Source: Thermaerobacter marianensis DSM 12885 (GTDB lineage Bacteria; Bacillota; Sulfobacillia; Thermaerobacterales; Thermaerobacteraceae). From it: a stretch of 64,000 nucleotides of DNA. Positions 35,091 to 42,554 of this stretch are shown piece by piece (the stretch's first letter is position 1; each line of letters starts with the position of its first letter). The DNA lies in contig NC_014831.1 in the NCBI RefSeq assembly GCF_000184705.1, positions 682,001 through 746,000 on the forward strand, read 5' to 3'. Under the pieces are notes generated by a model. It had not been told where the DNA came from, ran no database searches, and saw nothing but the letters and a program-made list of their open reading frames with translations. Both the position numbers and the translations under genes were made by a program.

Positions 35091-36044
35091 GTGCACCCGC
35101 TGGCGCCCTTGCTGGCCTTGGCCGGGGCCGTGCTGGCCATCTCCTTCTCATCCATCTTGATCCGCTACTCCCAGGCGCCCAGTGCGGTGATCGCCTTCTA
35201 CCGCATGGCCCTGACCACCCTGCTGCTCTTGCCCTGGGCCTGGCGGGAGGCCGGCCGCGTCCGGCGGCTGCCCCGGCGCCTGCTGGGGGCCAGCGTGCTC
35301 AGCGGCATCCTGCTGGCCGGCCACTTCCTGACCTGGATCGCCTCCCTGCGTTACACGTCCGTCACCGCGTCGGTGTTGCTGGTGACGTCCCACCCGCTGT
35401 ACGTCATGGCGGCCGACGCCTGGCTCCTGCGGGAGCGGGTGCCCACCCGGCGGCTTCTGGGCGCGATGCTGGCCTTGACGGGCGTGGCCGTGGTGACCTT
35501 CGCCGGGGCCGGTGCGGGGGACCTGGTGGCCGGCGGGCGAGCGCTGTACGGGAACTTCCTGGCCGTGGCGGGGTCCTGGTTCTTCGCCGGGTACATCCTG
35601 ATCGGACGGCGGGTGCGGCAGGTGCTGCCGGTGATGCCGTACACCACCCTGGTGTACGGGGTCGCCGCGGCGGTCATCGCCGTGGGGCTGGCGCTGACGG
35701 GCACGCCCTTCGGCCCGCACCCGTGGCGGGAGATGCTGCTGTTCGTGGCGCTGGCGGTGGTGCCCACCCTGGGCGGCCACACGGTGCTGAACTGGGCCCT
35801 TGAATACGTCCCGGCCAGCGTGGTGTCGGTGTCCATCCTCGGCGAGCCGGTGGGCGCGTCGCTGCTGGCCTGGCTGCTGCTGGGGGAGGCGCCCACGGGG
35901 GTCGAACTGGCCGGCGGCGCGCTGACCCTGGCGGGCCTGTTCGTCGCCACCCAGGCAGCCGCGCGGGAGGCGGCGCCGGCCGCCGCCGGAGCGGGCCAGT
36001 CCGAGCGGCAGGATCCCCACGCCGGGCCGTCGCCGGCGGGTTAG
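35091..36044 (+). CDS. EamA-family permease (second copy in operon)
   Basis: 317 aa with about ten membrane segments. HPLAPLLALAGAVLAISFSSILIRYSQAPSAVIAFYRM opens repeat 1, SLRYTSVTASVLLVTSHPLYVMAADAWLLRERVPTRRLLGAML closes it, and repeat 2 ends VPASVVSVSILGEPVGASLLAWLLLGEAPTGVELAGGALTLAGLFVATQ. It differs in sequence from the permease at 33207, so it is not a recent copy. The start GTG has AGGAGGGG, 13 bases after the cyclodeaminase gene. The final 30 residues are low complexity. Last gene of the operon. Confidence 0.88.
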   Translation: MHPLAPLLALAGAVLAISFSSILIRYSQAPSAVIAFYRMALTTLLLLPWAWREAGRVRRLPRRLLGASVLSGILLAGHFLTWIASLRYTSVTASVLLVTSHPLYVMAADAWLLRERVPTRRLLGAMLALTGVAVVTFAGAGAGDLVAGGRALYGNFLAVAGSWFFAGYILIGRRVRQVLPVMPYTTLVYGVAAAVIAVGLALTGTPFGPHPWREMLLFVALAVVPTLGGHTVLNWALEYVPASVVSVSILGEPVGASLLAWLLLGEAPTGVELAGGALTLAGLFVATQAAAREAAPAAAGAGQSERQDPHAGPSPAG

Positions 36045-36179
36045 GCGGGCCACCCTTCCCGCCCTCGCCCGCCTTCGGCCGGCCGCCTGGCGCTGGATGG
36101 GAATCGGGGCAAAGCGCCGGGCGGAAAGGGGTGGGGCCAGGAATTCGGCGGGATGGCGGGGGACGGGGGGACGCGCGGG

Positions 36180-36569
36180 CTACGGCCGCTCCCGGGCCTC
36201 GTACGGCGCCGGCTCGCCGGCCCGGGGCTCGTTGGGTTCAACCGGGTGAGGCGGCGACGCCTGCCCGGCCTGCTGCCGCCGGGCCAGGCGCTCCAGCACC
36301 AGCCGGTAGCCGTCGGCGCCGTAGTGGAGGAACCGGTTGATGCGGCTGATGGTGGCCGAGCTCATGCCCGTCTCCCGCTGGATCTGGTCGTAGGTCTGGC
36401 CGCGGGCGAGCCGCTGGGCCACCTCGAAGCGCAGGGCCAGGGACTGGATCTCGCCGACGGTGCAGAGGTCCTCGAAGAAGCGGTAGCACTCCTCGACGTT
36501 CTCCAGGGAGAGGATGGCTTCGAACAGGCGGTCGACGCGGGGGTGTTGCAGGCGCGACTGGTAAGCCAC
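36180..36569 (-). CDS. YerC/HisR-like TrpR-family transcriptional regulator
   Basis: 129 aa. Residues about 10-95 match the TrpR/YerC/YecD family: RVDRLFEAILSLENVEECYRFFEDLCTVGEIQSLALRFEVAQRLARGQTYDQIQRETGMSSATISRINRFLHYGADGYRLVLERL, including the helix-turn-helix TYDQIQRETGMSSATISRI. B. subtilis YerC-type proteins are linked to histidine gene control, and the complete his operon lies 4.4 kb away. The start GTG has GGGGAGGCC upstream. The C-terminal 30 residues are Pro/Ala-rich and look disordered. It lies 162 bases downstream of the PerR-like gene, possibly in the same transcript. Confidence 0.87.
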   Translation of the reverse strand: MAYQSRLQHPRVDRLFEAILSLENVEECYRFFEDLCTVGEIQSLALRFEVAQRLARGQTYDQIQRETGMSSATISRINRFLHYGADGYRLVLERLARRQQAGQASPPHPVEPNEPRAGEPAPYEARERP

Positions 36570-36731
36570 CGCGGGGCCTCCCCTGCACCTGGCCAGGGAC
36601 GCCGCCGGCCCTGGGGGCGCGACGCGTCACGTCCGAGCGTCCAAAAGACCGTCCGAACGGCGCAAGTCCACCCGTGGACGGGTGGGCGAGCGCCACCGGG
36701 AAAGAACCGGCCGCTCCACGGCCGAACCGGT

Positions 36732-37238
36732 CTAGCCCGCCGCCGACCCGGTGGCGGCGCCGGCATCGCCCGCTTGCGGCCGGGCCTGGGTTTCCTCGCG
36801 GGCCCGCCGCGCCTGGCACTGCGGGCAGATGCCGTAGAATTCGAACCGCTGGCCCAGGATGACGAAGTCGGACCGCTCTGCCACCCGCTGGCCGATGTCC
36901 TCAAGCGCCTCGGCGTCGACGTCGAAGATCGCCTTGCAGTCGACGCACTGGACGTTGGCGTGGGCGTGGGGATTGCCGTCGTACCGCTGGACGTCTCCGG
37001 GGAAACCCAGCTGGCTGGCCAGGCCAAGCTCCACCAGCAGCTCCAGGGTGTTGTACACCGTCGCCGGGCTGATCATGGGGAACCGCTCCCGCGCCTGCTG
37101 GTAGAGTTCCTCGGCGCTTGGATGATAGGACCGGCGCGCGTTCTCCTGGAGCAGCTCGTAGATGGCCAAGCGCTGGGCCGTCACCCGGTAACCGCGGTCG
37201 GCCAGGAGCCGGCGGAATTCGTCCATGGCCAGGGCCAT
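36732..37238 (-). CDS. Fur-family regulator, PerR-like
   Basis: 168 aa. Winged helix at about 1-80: GYRVTAQRLAIYELLQEN, HPSAEELYQQARERFPMISPATVYNTLELLVELGLA. Metal ligands: DGNPHAHANVQCVDCKAIFDVD and CPQC. The residue after IF is Asp, the position that separates PerR (Asp) from Fur (Glu), and an upstream RYDG supplies another candidate Asp ligand. So a peroxide-sensing PerR role is more likely than iron-sensing Fur, on motif evidence only. ATG 37238 is chosen; GTG 37247 is possible. It has its own promoter (37333-37362) and sits next to a P1B-4 ATPase. Confidence 0.85.
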   Translation of the reverse strand: MALAMDEFRRLLADRGYRVTAQRLAIYELLQENARRSYHPSAEELYQQARERFPMISPATVYNTLELLVELGLASQLGFPGDVQRYDGNPHAHANVQCVDCKAIFDVDAEALEDIGQRVAERSDFVILGQRFEFYGICPQCQARRAREETQARPQAGDAGAATGSAAG

Positions 37239-37332
37239 TGCCTTCACAACCTTTCGCCCTGAATCAATCCATTACGCCGGATTCCTGTGAATCTCGCGAA
37301 ATTAGTTGCATCTCTTAACAGATCTTACTTCG

Positions 37333-37362
37333 ATCTTAGGTTCATGCTCAAAACAGGGTCAA
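37333..37362 (-). promoter_or_regulatory. Promoter of the PerR-like gene, with flanking repeats
   Basis: On the minus strand TTGACC (37357-37362), an 18-base spacer and TAAGAT (37333-37338). Immediately downstream TAAGATCGAAGTAAGATC contains a repeated AAGATC. AT-rich sequence continues to about 37270. Autoregulation by the PerR-like protein is plausible but no exact PerR box is seen. Confidence 0.7.
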
Positions 37363-37384
37363 GTGCCGTGCCCGTCCACGGTGC

Positions 37385-39604
37385 TCACGACCCCGCCCGG
37401 GCCGGCCGCACGGCCAGCATCCGCAGGCCGTTGAGCATCGCCAGCACCGTGCTGCCCTCGTGACCCAGCACCCCGGCCGCCAGTTCGAGCCTGCCCGCCA
37501 GGGTGAGGGTGACCAGCACCACGATCACGCCCAGGGCGAAGACCAGGTTCTGCCAGATCGTCCGCGTGGCCCGCCGGGCGAGATCGAAGACGAAGGGAAG
37601 CCGCTCGATCTCGTCGCTGACCAGCACCACGTCGGCCGTCTCCAGCGCCACGTCGGTGCCCGCGGCCCCCATGGCGATGCCCACCTGCGCCCGGGCCAGC
37701 GCCGGCGCGTCGTTGACGCCGTCGCCCACCATGGCCACCGGGCCCAGGGTGCGGGACAGCTCCTCCACGGCCCGGAGCTTCTGATCGGGCAGCAAGCCGG
37801 CGCGGACCTCGGTGATGCCCAGCTGCTGCGCGATCACCCGGGCCACCTCGGGGCGGTCCCCCGTCAGCATCACGGGGATCAGGCCCGCCCGGCGCAGGGC
37901 GGCCACGGCCTCCCGCGCCCCGGGCCGGGGGACGTCCTGTACCGCGATGCAGCCCAGCAGGCGCCGGCCGGCGCCGACCAGCACCACGGTCTTGCCCTGG
38001 CGGGCCAGTTGGTTCAGCACCGGCTCGGCCGGCGCCGGGTCCACTCCGAGGCGGCGGGCGAAGGCCACGTTGCCGGCCCAGGTCATCCGCTCGCCGCTGC
38101 CCGCCGCCACGCCCAACCCGGGTTCGGCCCGGGCCTCGCCGACCTCGGCGGGCCGGATGCCTTCGGCCGCGGCCGCCGCCAGCACGGCCCGGGCCAGGGG
38201 ATGCTCCGACAGCCGCTCCGCGGCGGCGGCGGCCTCCAGCACGTCGCGGCGGGTGGCGCCGCCCAGCGGGACCACATCGGTGACCTGGGGCTGGCCCCGG
38301 GTCAGCGTGCCCGTCTTGTCGAAGGCCACCACCTTCACGGCGGCCAGTTCCTCCACGTAGCGGCCGCCCTTGAGCAGCACGCCCCGCCGCGCCGCGTTGG
38401 CCACCGCCGACAGGACGGGGGCCGGTGCGCTGATGGCCACGGCGCAGGGCGAGGCCACCACCATCAGCACCAGGGCCCGGTACACCGCCTCGCCGGGGTC
38501 CGCGCCCCACAGCAGGGGCAGGCCCGCCGCCAGCGCGGCGATGACCACCACGGCCGTGGCGTAGACCTGTTCGATGCGGTCGATCACTCGCTGGGTGCGG
38601 GACCGGTCTTCCTGGGCCGCCTGCACCAGGGCGACGATCCGCGCCAGCATGGTGTCGGCGGCCGGCTTGGTGACCTGGATCTCCAGGCCCCCCAGCTGGT
38701 TCATGGTGCCTGCGAAGACCTCGTCGCCCGGGCCCTTGGTGACGGGCACCGACTCGCCGGTGATGGCCGCCTGGTCGACGGAAGAACGGCCGGCCACGAC
38801 CCGCCCGTCGATGGGGATCCGCTCGCCGGGGCGCACGACGATGCGATCGCCCACCTGGAGGGCCTCCACGGGCACCTCTTCCAGGGTGCCGTCGGACCGG
38901 AGCCGGTGGGCCGTCTCCGGCGCCAGGTCCATCAGGGCGCGGATGGCCTGCCGCGTGCGGTCCATGGCGTACGACTGCAAGGCGTTGCTCAAGGAGAAGA
39001 GGAAGAGCAGTGCCGCCCCCTCCTCCCAGGCGCCCAGGCCGGCGGCGCCCAGGGCCGCCAGCACCATCAACAGGTCGACGTCGATCACCCGCTGGCGCAG
39101 GGCCCTCAGGCCGGAAAGGGCGGCCGGCGTACCCCCGGCCAGGTAGCTGATCGCGTAGAAGACCAGGCTGGCCGCGGGCGGCGCCCCCAGCCGCTCGGCG
39201 ATCCGGCCGGCGACCACGGCCGCCAGCGTGACGGCGGTGAGCACCGCCAGATGATGCCGCTCCCAGAAGCCCGGCTCCTGGTGGCACGAACCGGCCGGGC
39301 GCGGGGCGGGGGCGGCGTCCGGCGCAGCGGCCGCGCCGGGTTCTGCCGCGGCGGGCACGGCCGCCGCTACGCCGGCTGCGCCGGGCTCTGCCGCGGCGCC
39401 GGGTTGTGCCGGTGCGGGGTCGGAGATGGCCACGACGGCCGGGTGGTCCTCGCCGGCGGGCCGGGCGCCGTCCGGCGCCGGCCCGGGCCGGGGGACGGCC
39501 CCGTCGCCGTCGACCGGGCGAGGCGGGGCCGGCGGGACCGCCGGGGATGGCGGGGCCGGGCGGTCGGGGACGAGCCGCTTGGGCAAGGCGGAGAATCCAG
39601 CCAC
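37385..39604 (-). CDS. P1B-4-type metal-transporting ATPase (PfeT/CtpD-like)
   Basis: 739 aa P-type ATPase. Motifs in order: A-domain AAITGESVPVTKG, ion-binding VVASPCAVAISAPAP (SPC) in the membrane, phosphorylation site AFDKTGTLT, N-domain LSEHPLARAV, hinge MVGDGVNDAPALARAQVGIAMG, and last-helix LGHEGSTVLAMLNGLRML. SPC together with HEGST in the final membrane helix marks subgroup P1B-4 (Fe(II), Co or Zn export). There is no N-terminal metal-binding CxxC domain; instead about 100 Pro/Ala/Gly-rich residues precede the membrane part. The start GTG at 39604 has AAGGAGG at 8 bases. In B. subtilis the related PfeT is under PerR, matching the neighbour here. Confidence 0.88.
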   Translation of the reverse strand: MAGFSALPKRLVPDRPAPPSPAVPPAPPRPVDGDGAVPRPGPAPDGARPAGEDHPAVVAISDPAPAQPGAAAEPGAAGVAAAVPAAAEPGAAAAPDAAPAPRPAGSCHQEPGFWERHHLAVLTAVTLAAVVAGRIAERLGAPPAASLVFYAISYLAGGTPAALSGLRALRQRVIDVDLLMVLAALGAAGLGAWEEGAALLFLFSLSNALQSYAMDRTRQAIRALMDLAPETAHRLRSDGTLEEVPVEALQVGDRIVVRPGERIPIDGRVVAGRSSVDQAAITGESVPVTKGPGDEVFAGTMNQLGGLEIQVTKPAADTMLARIVALVQAAQEDRSRTQRVIDRIEQVYATAVVVIAALAAGLPLLWGADPGEAVYRALVLMVVASPCAVAISAPAPVLSAVANAARRGVLLKGGRYVEELAAVKVVAFDKTGTLTRGQPQVTDVVPLGGATRRDVLEAAAAAERLSEHPLARAVLAAAAAEGIRPAEVGEARAEPGLGVAAGSGERMTWAGNVAFARRLGVDPAPAEPVLNQLARQGKTVVLVGAGRRLLGCIAVQDVPRPGAREAVAALRRAGLIPVMLTGDRPEVARVIAQQLGITEVRAGLLPDQKLRAVEELSRTLGPVAMVGDGVNDAPALARAQVGIAMGAAGTDVALETADVVLVSDEIERLPFVFDLARRATRTIWQNLVFALGVIVVLVTLTLAGRLELAAGVLGHEGSTVLAMLNGLRMLAVRPARAGS

Positions 39605-39654
39605 CTGCAACGCCTCCTTGGATGAACCGGGCGAGCCGTTGAAACTGAGTCCCA

Positions 39655-39720
39655 ATTGCATTAATTAAAACTGTATCTAAGTTTGTACCCAGTATAATTT
39701 GCGTGCCCCCAAGAGGTCAA
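39655..39720 (-). promoter_or_regulatory. Promoter and candidate operator of the P1B-4 ATPase gene
   Basis: On the minus strand TTGACC (39715-39720), an 18-base spacer and TATACT (39691-39696). Downstream, TTAGATACAGTTTTAATTAATG and AATTAATGCAATT include imperfect AT-rich dyads of the size expected for a Fur/PerR-class site. They do not match a canonical box exactly. It is the most AT-rich segment in this part of the window. Confidence 0.75.
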
Positions 39721-39965
39721 CGGATGGGAGGTCGACGGACGCCCGGCAGGACACCGGGCAAGGGGACGGTGGCGCCACCGCGGTACGGGGGAGCGGATCG
39801 TGCGGCGCCGCCGGCCCAGGGACCGCGCAAGGCGACGCCCCGCCCGAGGGACACGCCGGTCTGGGGCGGCGGGATCCAGGGAGGTCACGGATCCAGGGGG
39901 AACGGCGCGGGGGCCGAGCCAGGGCCGCGCCGCGGAAGGGACCACGGCGCGGTGGCGGGGACCGG

Positions 39966-40001
39966 GAAGGAAAAGGGGCCGGGTTGCTCGGACCCGGCCC
40001 C
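39966..40001 (-). terminator. Terminator after the small membrane protein gene
   Basis: On the minus strand GGGGCCGGGT (39992-40001) pairs with ACCCGGCCCC (39975-39984) and is followed by TTTTCCTTCC. It lies 51 bases after the stop of the gene at 40053-40352 and insulates the ATPase promoter. Confidence 0.85.
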
Positions 40002-40052
40002 GGGGTGGACGGCATGAATGACCGGTGGGCAAGCGGCCCGTGTGGAACGCCG

Positions 40053-40352
40053 TCAGGCGTCCTCGCCGGCTGCGGCGCCGCGTCCCGCGCGGGTTGCGTG
40101 CCGGTGGCGCAGTTCGTAGACGGCCGCCCCCAGGCCCAAGGCGGCGGCACTCATCAGCCCGCCCGTCACCAGGAACAGCGGCGCCCGCAACCAGGGGTCG
40201 TGGACGCGGTCGAGAACCATCATGGCCAAGATCAGGGACAGCACCGCCACCGCGGCCAGGACGGCCACGACGGCACGCAGCCGGACCTCCGGCAGCCGGT
40301 CGATGCGCAAGAACCACTGGTGGGCCCTGGTCGGCGTCTTCTCCGCTGGCAC
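40053..40352 (-). CDS. Small two-segment membrane protein, unknown function
   Basis: 99 aa. A charged N-terminus (PAEKTPTRAHQWFLRIDRLPEVRLR) is followed by two hydrophobic segments (AVVAVLAAVAVLSLILAMMVL and APLFLVTGGLMSAAALGLGAAVY) separated by DRVHDPWLR. A basic, Ala/Gly-rich C-terminus ends the protein. No family is recognised. The start GTG at 40352 has AAGGCGGTGAG nearby, and the codon pattern is strongly GC3 like its neighbours. A good terminator follows, which supports a real single-gene unit. Confidence 0.65.
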   Translation of the reverse strand: MPAEKTPTRAHQWFLRIDRLPEVRLRAVVAVLAAVAVLSLILAMMVLDRVHDPWLRAPLFLVTGGLMSAAALGLGAAVYELRHRHATRAGRGAAAGEDA

Positions 40353-40702
40353 CGTCTCACCGCCTTGACCGCCGGCGACTCCGTGACCCTGGCGGGGGAC
40401 CGGTGGGGCACCGGCGGGCCGTCTCTCATCCCAACATATCATGCCAGGCCGGTCGCCGGCACGGATGCGCGCGGTGCCCCGGGACCTCTCCCTCAGGACA
40501 TCTGGAAACCGGTTCGTCCCCGTGGTACCTTGTTTTCATTCCAGATTTGCGACATTCCGGGAATCGGCCGGCGCATCGTGATCGCTACGCGTACCACGCA
40601 GGCCGGTGCCGAGGCGATGCGGGTGGGTCACCGCGCCTGCCGAGCACGGCACCGGCCCAGGCCGGTGCCGGCGGACGGTGCAGCGGAGGGGTGGGCCGGG
40701 GG
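40353..40702. other. Divergent intergenic region
   Basis: Between the minus-strand small membrane protein and the plus-strand DUF554 gene. A less GC-rich patch at about 40525-40580 (around TTGTTTTCATTCCAGATTTG) is the likely promoter zone for the DUF554 gene. No clean -35/-10 pair is certain. It contains one GGTTCGTCC word at 40511. Confidence 0.5.
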
Positions 40703-41458
40703 ATGAAGGGGCTGGGGACCCTGATCAATGTGGCGGCGGTGCTGGCCGGGTCCGGGGCCGGCCTGTGGCTGGGCTCGCGGCTCTCCCCGCGAACCCGGGA
40801 GGTCCTGACGGGTGGCCTGGGCGTGGTGACGGTGCTGATCGGCCTGGACATGGCCCGGGCCACGGGGAACATCCTGATCGTCCTGGGGTCGGTCTTGCTG
40901 GGCGGGCTGGTGGGGACGGCGCTGGACCTGGAGGGGCGCCTCGAGGCGCTGGGCCGGGCGGTCGAACGGGCCTTGACGGCCCCCCGATCCGGCGCGTTCG
41001 CCGTGGCCGCCGGCGCGCAGCCGCGGGCCGCGGCCGACGGCGCCCCTCCACCGGACGGGCGGCTGGCCCGGGGATTCGTCGCCGCCAGCCTGCTCTTCTG
41101 CGTGGGACCGATGACCTTCCTCGGCTCCATCCAGGACGGCCTCACCGGCGACTACCAGCTCCTGGCCGTCAAGGCCACCCTGGACGGGTTCGCGTCCCTG
41201 GCCATGGCGCCGGCCCTGGGGGCCGGCGTGGCCCTGGCGGCGGTGACGGTCCTGGGCGTCCAGGGCGGGTTGACCCTGCTGGCCGGGTTCATCAGCCCGC
41301 TGATCAACGAGGCGATGCTCAACGAGCTGACGGCGGCGGGCGGGGTGCTGGTGGTGATGATCGGCCTCGGCCTGCTGGAGATCAAGCGGCTGCCCGTGGC
41401 CAACTTCCTGCCCGCCCTCGTCTTCGCGCCGGTGATCGCCGCCCTGGCGGCCCGCTAG
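40703..41458 (+). CDS. DUF554-family membrane protein
   Basis: 251 aa with about seven hydrophobic segments. It begins MKGLGTLINVAAVLAGSGAGLWLGSRLSPRTREVLTGGLGVVTVLIGLDMA and contains FVAASLLFCVGPMTFLGSIQDGLTGDYQLLAVKATLDGFASLAMA, the diagnostic core of DUF554 (YdfK/YqgA) proteins. A low-complexity cytosolic loop (SGAFAVAAGAQPRAAADGAPPPDG) is inserted before that core. Function is not established for the family. The start ATG has GGAGGGGTGG upstream. Confidence 0.9.
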   Translation: MKGLGTLINVAAVLAGSGAGLWLGSRLSPRTREVLTGGLGVVTVLIGLDMARATGNILIVLGSVLLGGLVGTALDLEGRLEALGRAVERALTAPRSGAFAVAAGAQPRAAADGAPPPDGRLARGFVAASLLFCVGPMTFLGSIQDGLTGDYQLLAVKATLDGFASLAMAPALGAGVALAAVTVLGVQGGLTLLAGFISPLINEAMLNELTAAGGVLVVMIGLGLLEIKRLPVANFLPALVFAPVIAALAAR

Positions 41459-41747
41459 GCGCAGCGGCCCGGTGCTCCCCAGACCGCCGGATGCTGGAAC
41501 CGGGTGACGGGCCCGGCCGGCGGGACCGGCTGCCGGGCCCGTTGACACCGGCGGGCCACCGTTGCGTGGCTGCATGCGCCGCGTTCTTCCCGAGCGGGCG
41601 GCACCTGGGCCCGGGACGGCCTTGGTGGACGGGGGCCGCGCCATCCCCGCGGCTGCCGGCGAGGAACCCCTCCGGCTTCGCAGGCGTAGGGTGGGACAGC
41701 GAACCAGCTTCCTTCCACGACCTGTGCACCGGAGGAGGGACCACCCG

Positions 41748-42329
41748 ATGCCTGATGCAGGGCCGGAAGAACCGGCCGCGTCCCAGCCGGCGCCCGCCGG
41801 CACGGCACCGGAGAGGATGCCGCCGTGTCCGGGCGGGCAGGCCGTCCAGGTTCAGCCCGGTGACACCCTGTTCCGGCTGGCCCAGCGGTTCGGCGTGCCG
41901 CTGGCGGCCGTCCTCCTTGCCAATCCGCAGCGGGTCGATCCCGACCGCCTGGTCCCGGGCCAGTGGATCTGCATCCCGTCGGCGCCCCCCGGCTGCCCCG
42001 GCGGCCACCTGGTGGTGGTTCAGCCCGGCGACAGCCTGCACGCCATCGGCCAGCGGTTTCACGTGCCGGTGGAGGCCATGATCGCCGCCAACCCGCAGCT
42101 GGCGGACCCCGACGTGATCCAGCCCGGCCAGATCGTGTGCGTGCCGCGGTCCCCGGGCCGGTGCGACGGGATCCAGTACGTGGTCCAGCCCGGCGATACC
42201 CTGTTCCAGATCGCGCGGCGGTTCGGCATCGACTTGCAGGACTTGATCGCCGCCAACCCCCAGGTGGCCAACCCCGACCGCATCCGGCCGGGCGAGGTGA
42301 TCTGCGTGCCCGCGGCGGGCACGGGCTGA
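41748..42329 (+). CDS. Three-LysM-domain protein, possibly spore coat/cortex associated
   Basis: 193 aa. After a short Pro/Ala-rich start, three LysM repeats occur at about 33-80, 85-132 and 137-184, each built on VQPGDTLFxxAxRFGxxLxxLIAANPQ. Each repeat is bracketed by cysteines: PCPGG or a similar start and ICIP/VCVP/ICVP at the end. No signal peptide or membrane segment is seen. LysM binds peptidoglycan GlcNAc chains, and leaderless, Cys-rich LysM proteins of spore formers (SafA type) are placed on the forespore. A spore role is inference. The start ATG has GGAGGAGGGA upstream. Confidence 0.85.
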   Translation: MPDAGPEEPAASQPAPAGTAPERMPPCPGGQAVQVQPGDTLFRLAQRFGVPLAAVLLANPQRVDPDRLVPGQWICIPSAPPGCPGGHLVVVQPGDSLHAIGQRFHVPVEAMIAANPQLADPDVIQPGQIVCVPRSPGRCDGIQYVVQPGDTLFQIARRFGIDLQDLIAANPQVANPDRIRPGEVICVPAAGTG

Positions 42330-42554
42330 GCAGCGCCGGCCCGGCCGGCGTGGACGAACCGGCACGGCCGAACGGGCGCGCAGGCACTAGCGCCCCATGC
42401 ACCACCGCATGCCGGCCCCCGCCGCCCCAGGCCCATTGCGGCCCGTGGCGGCGGGGGCCGCTGATTTGCAGCGCCGGGGCATACTCCCACCAGGACGGGG
42501 CGGGCGGGGAGCGGTTCGCCCCACCCCAACATCCCCTCCGGAGGAGCGGAGACC

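Larger units (their letters stand above)
39605..40052. other. Intergenic region upstream of the metal ATPase
   Basis: It contains the ATPase promoter and AT-rich leader (39640-39720) and a minus-strand terminator (39966-40001), annotated separately. The stretch 39721-39965 is GC-rich with no gene, repeat or RNA signal that I can support. Confidence 0.6.
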
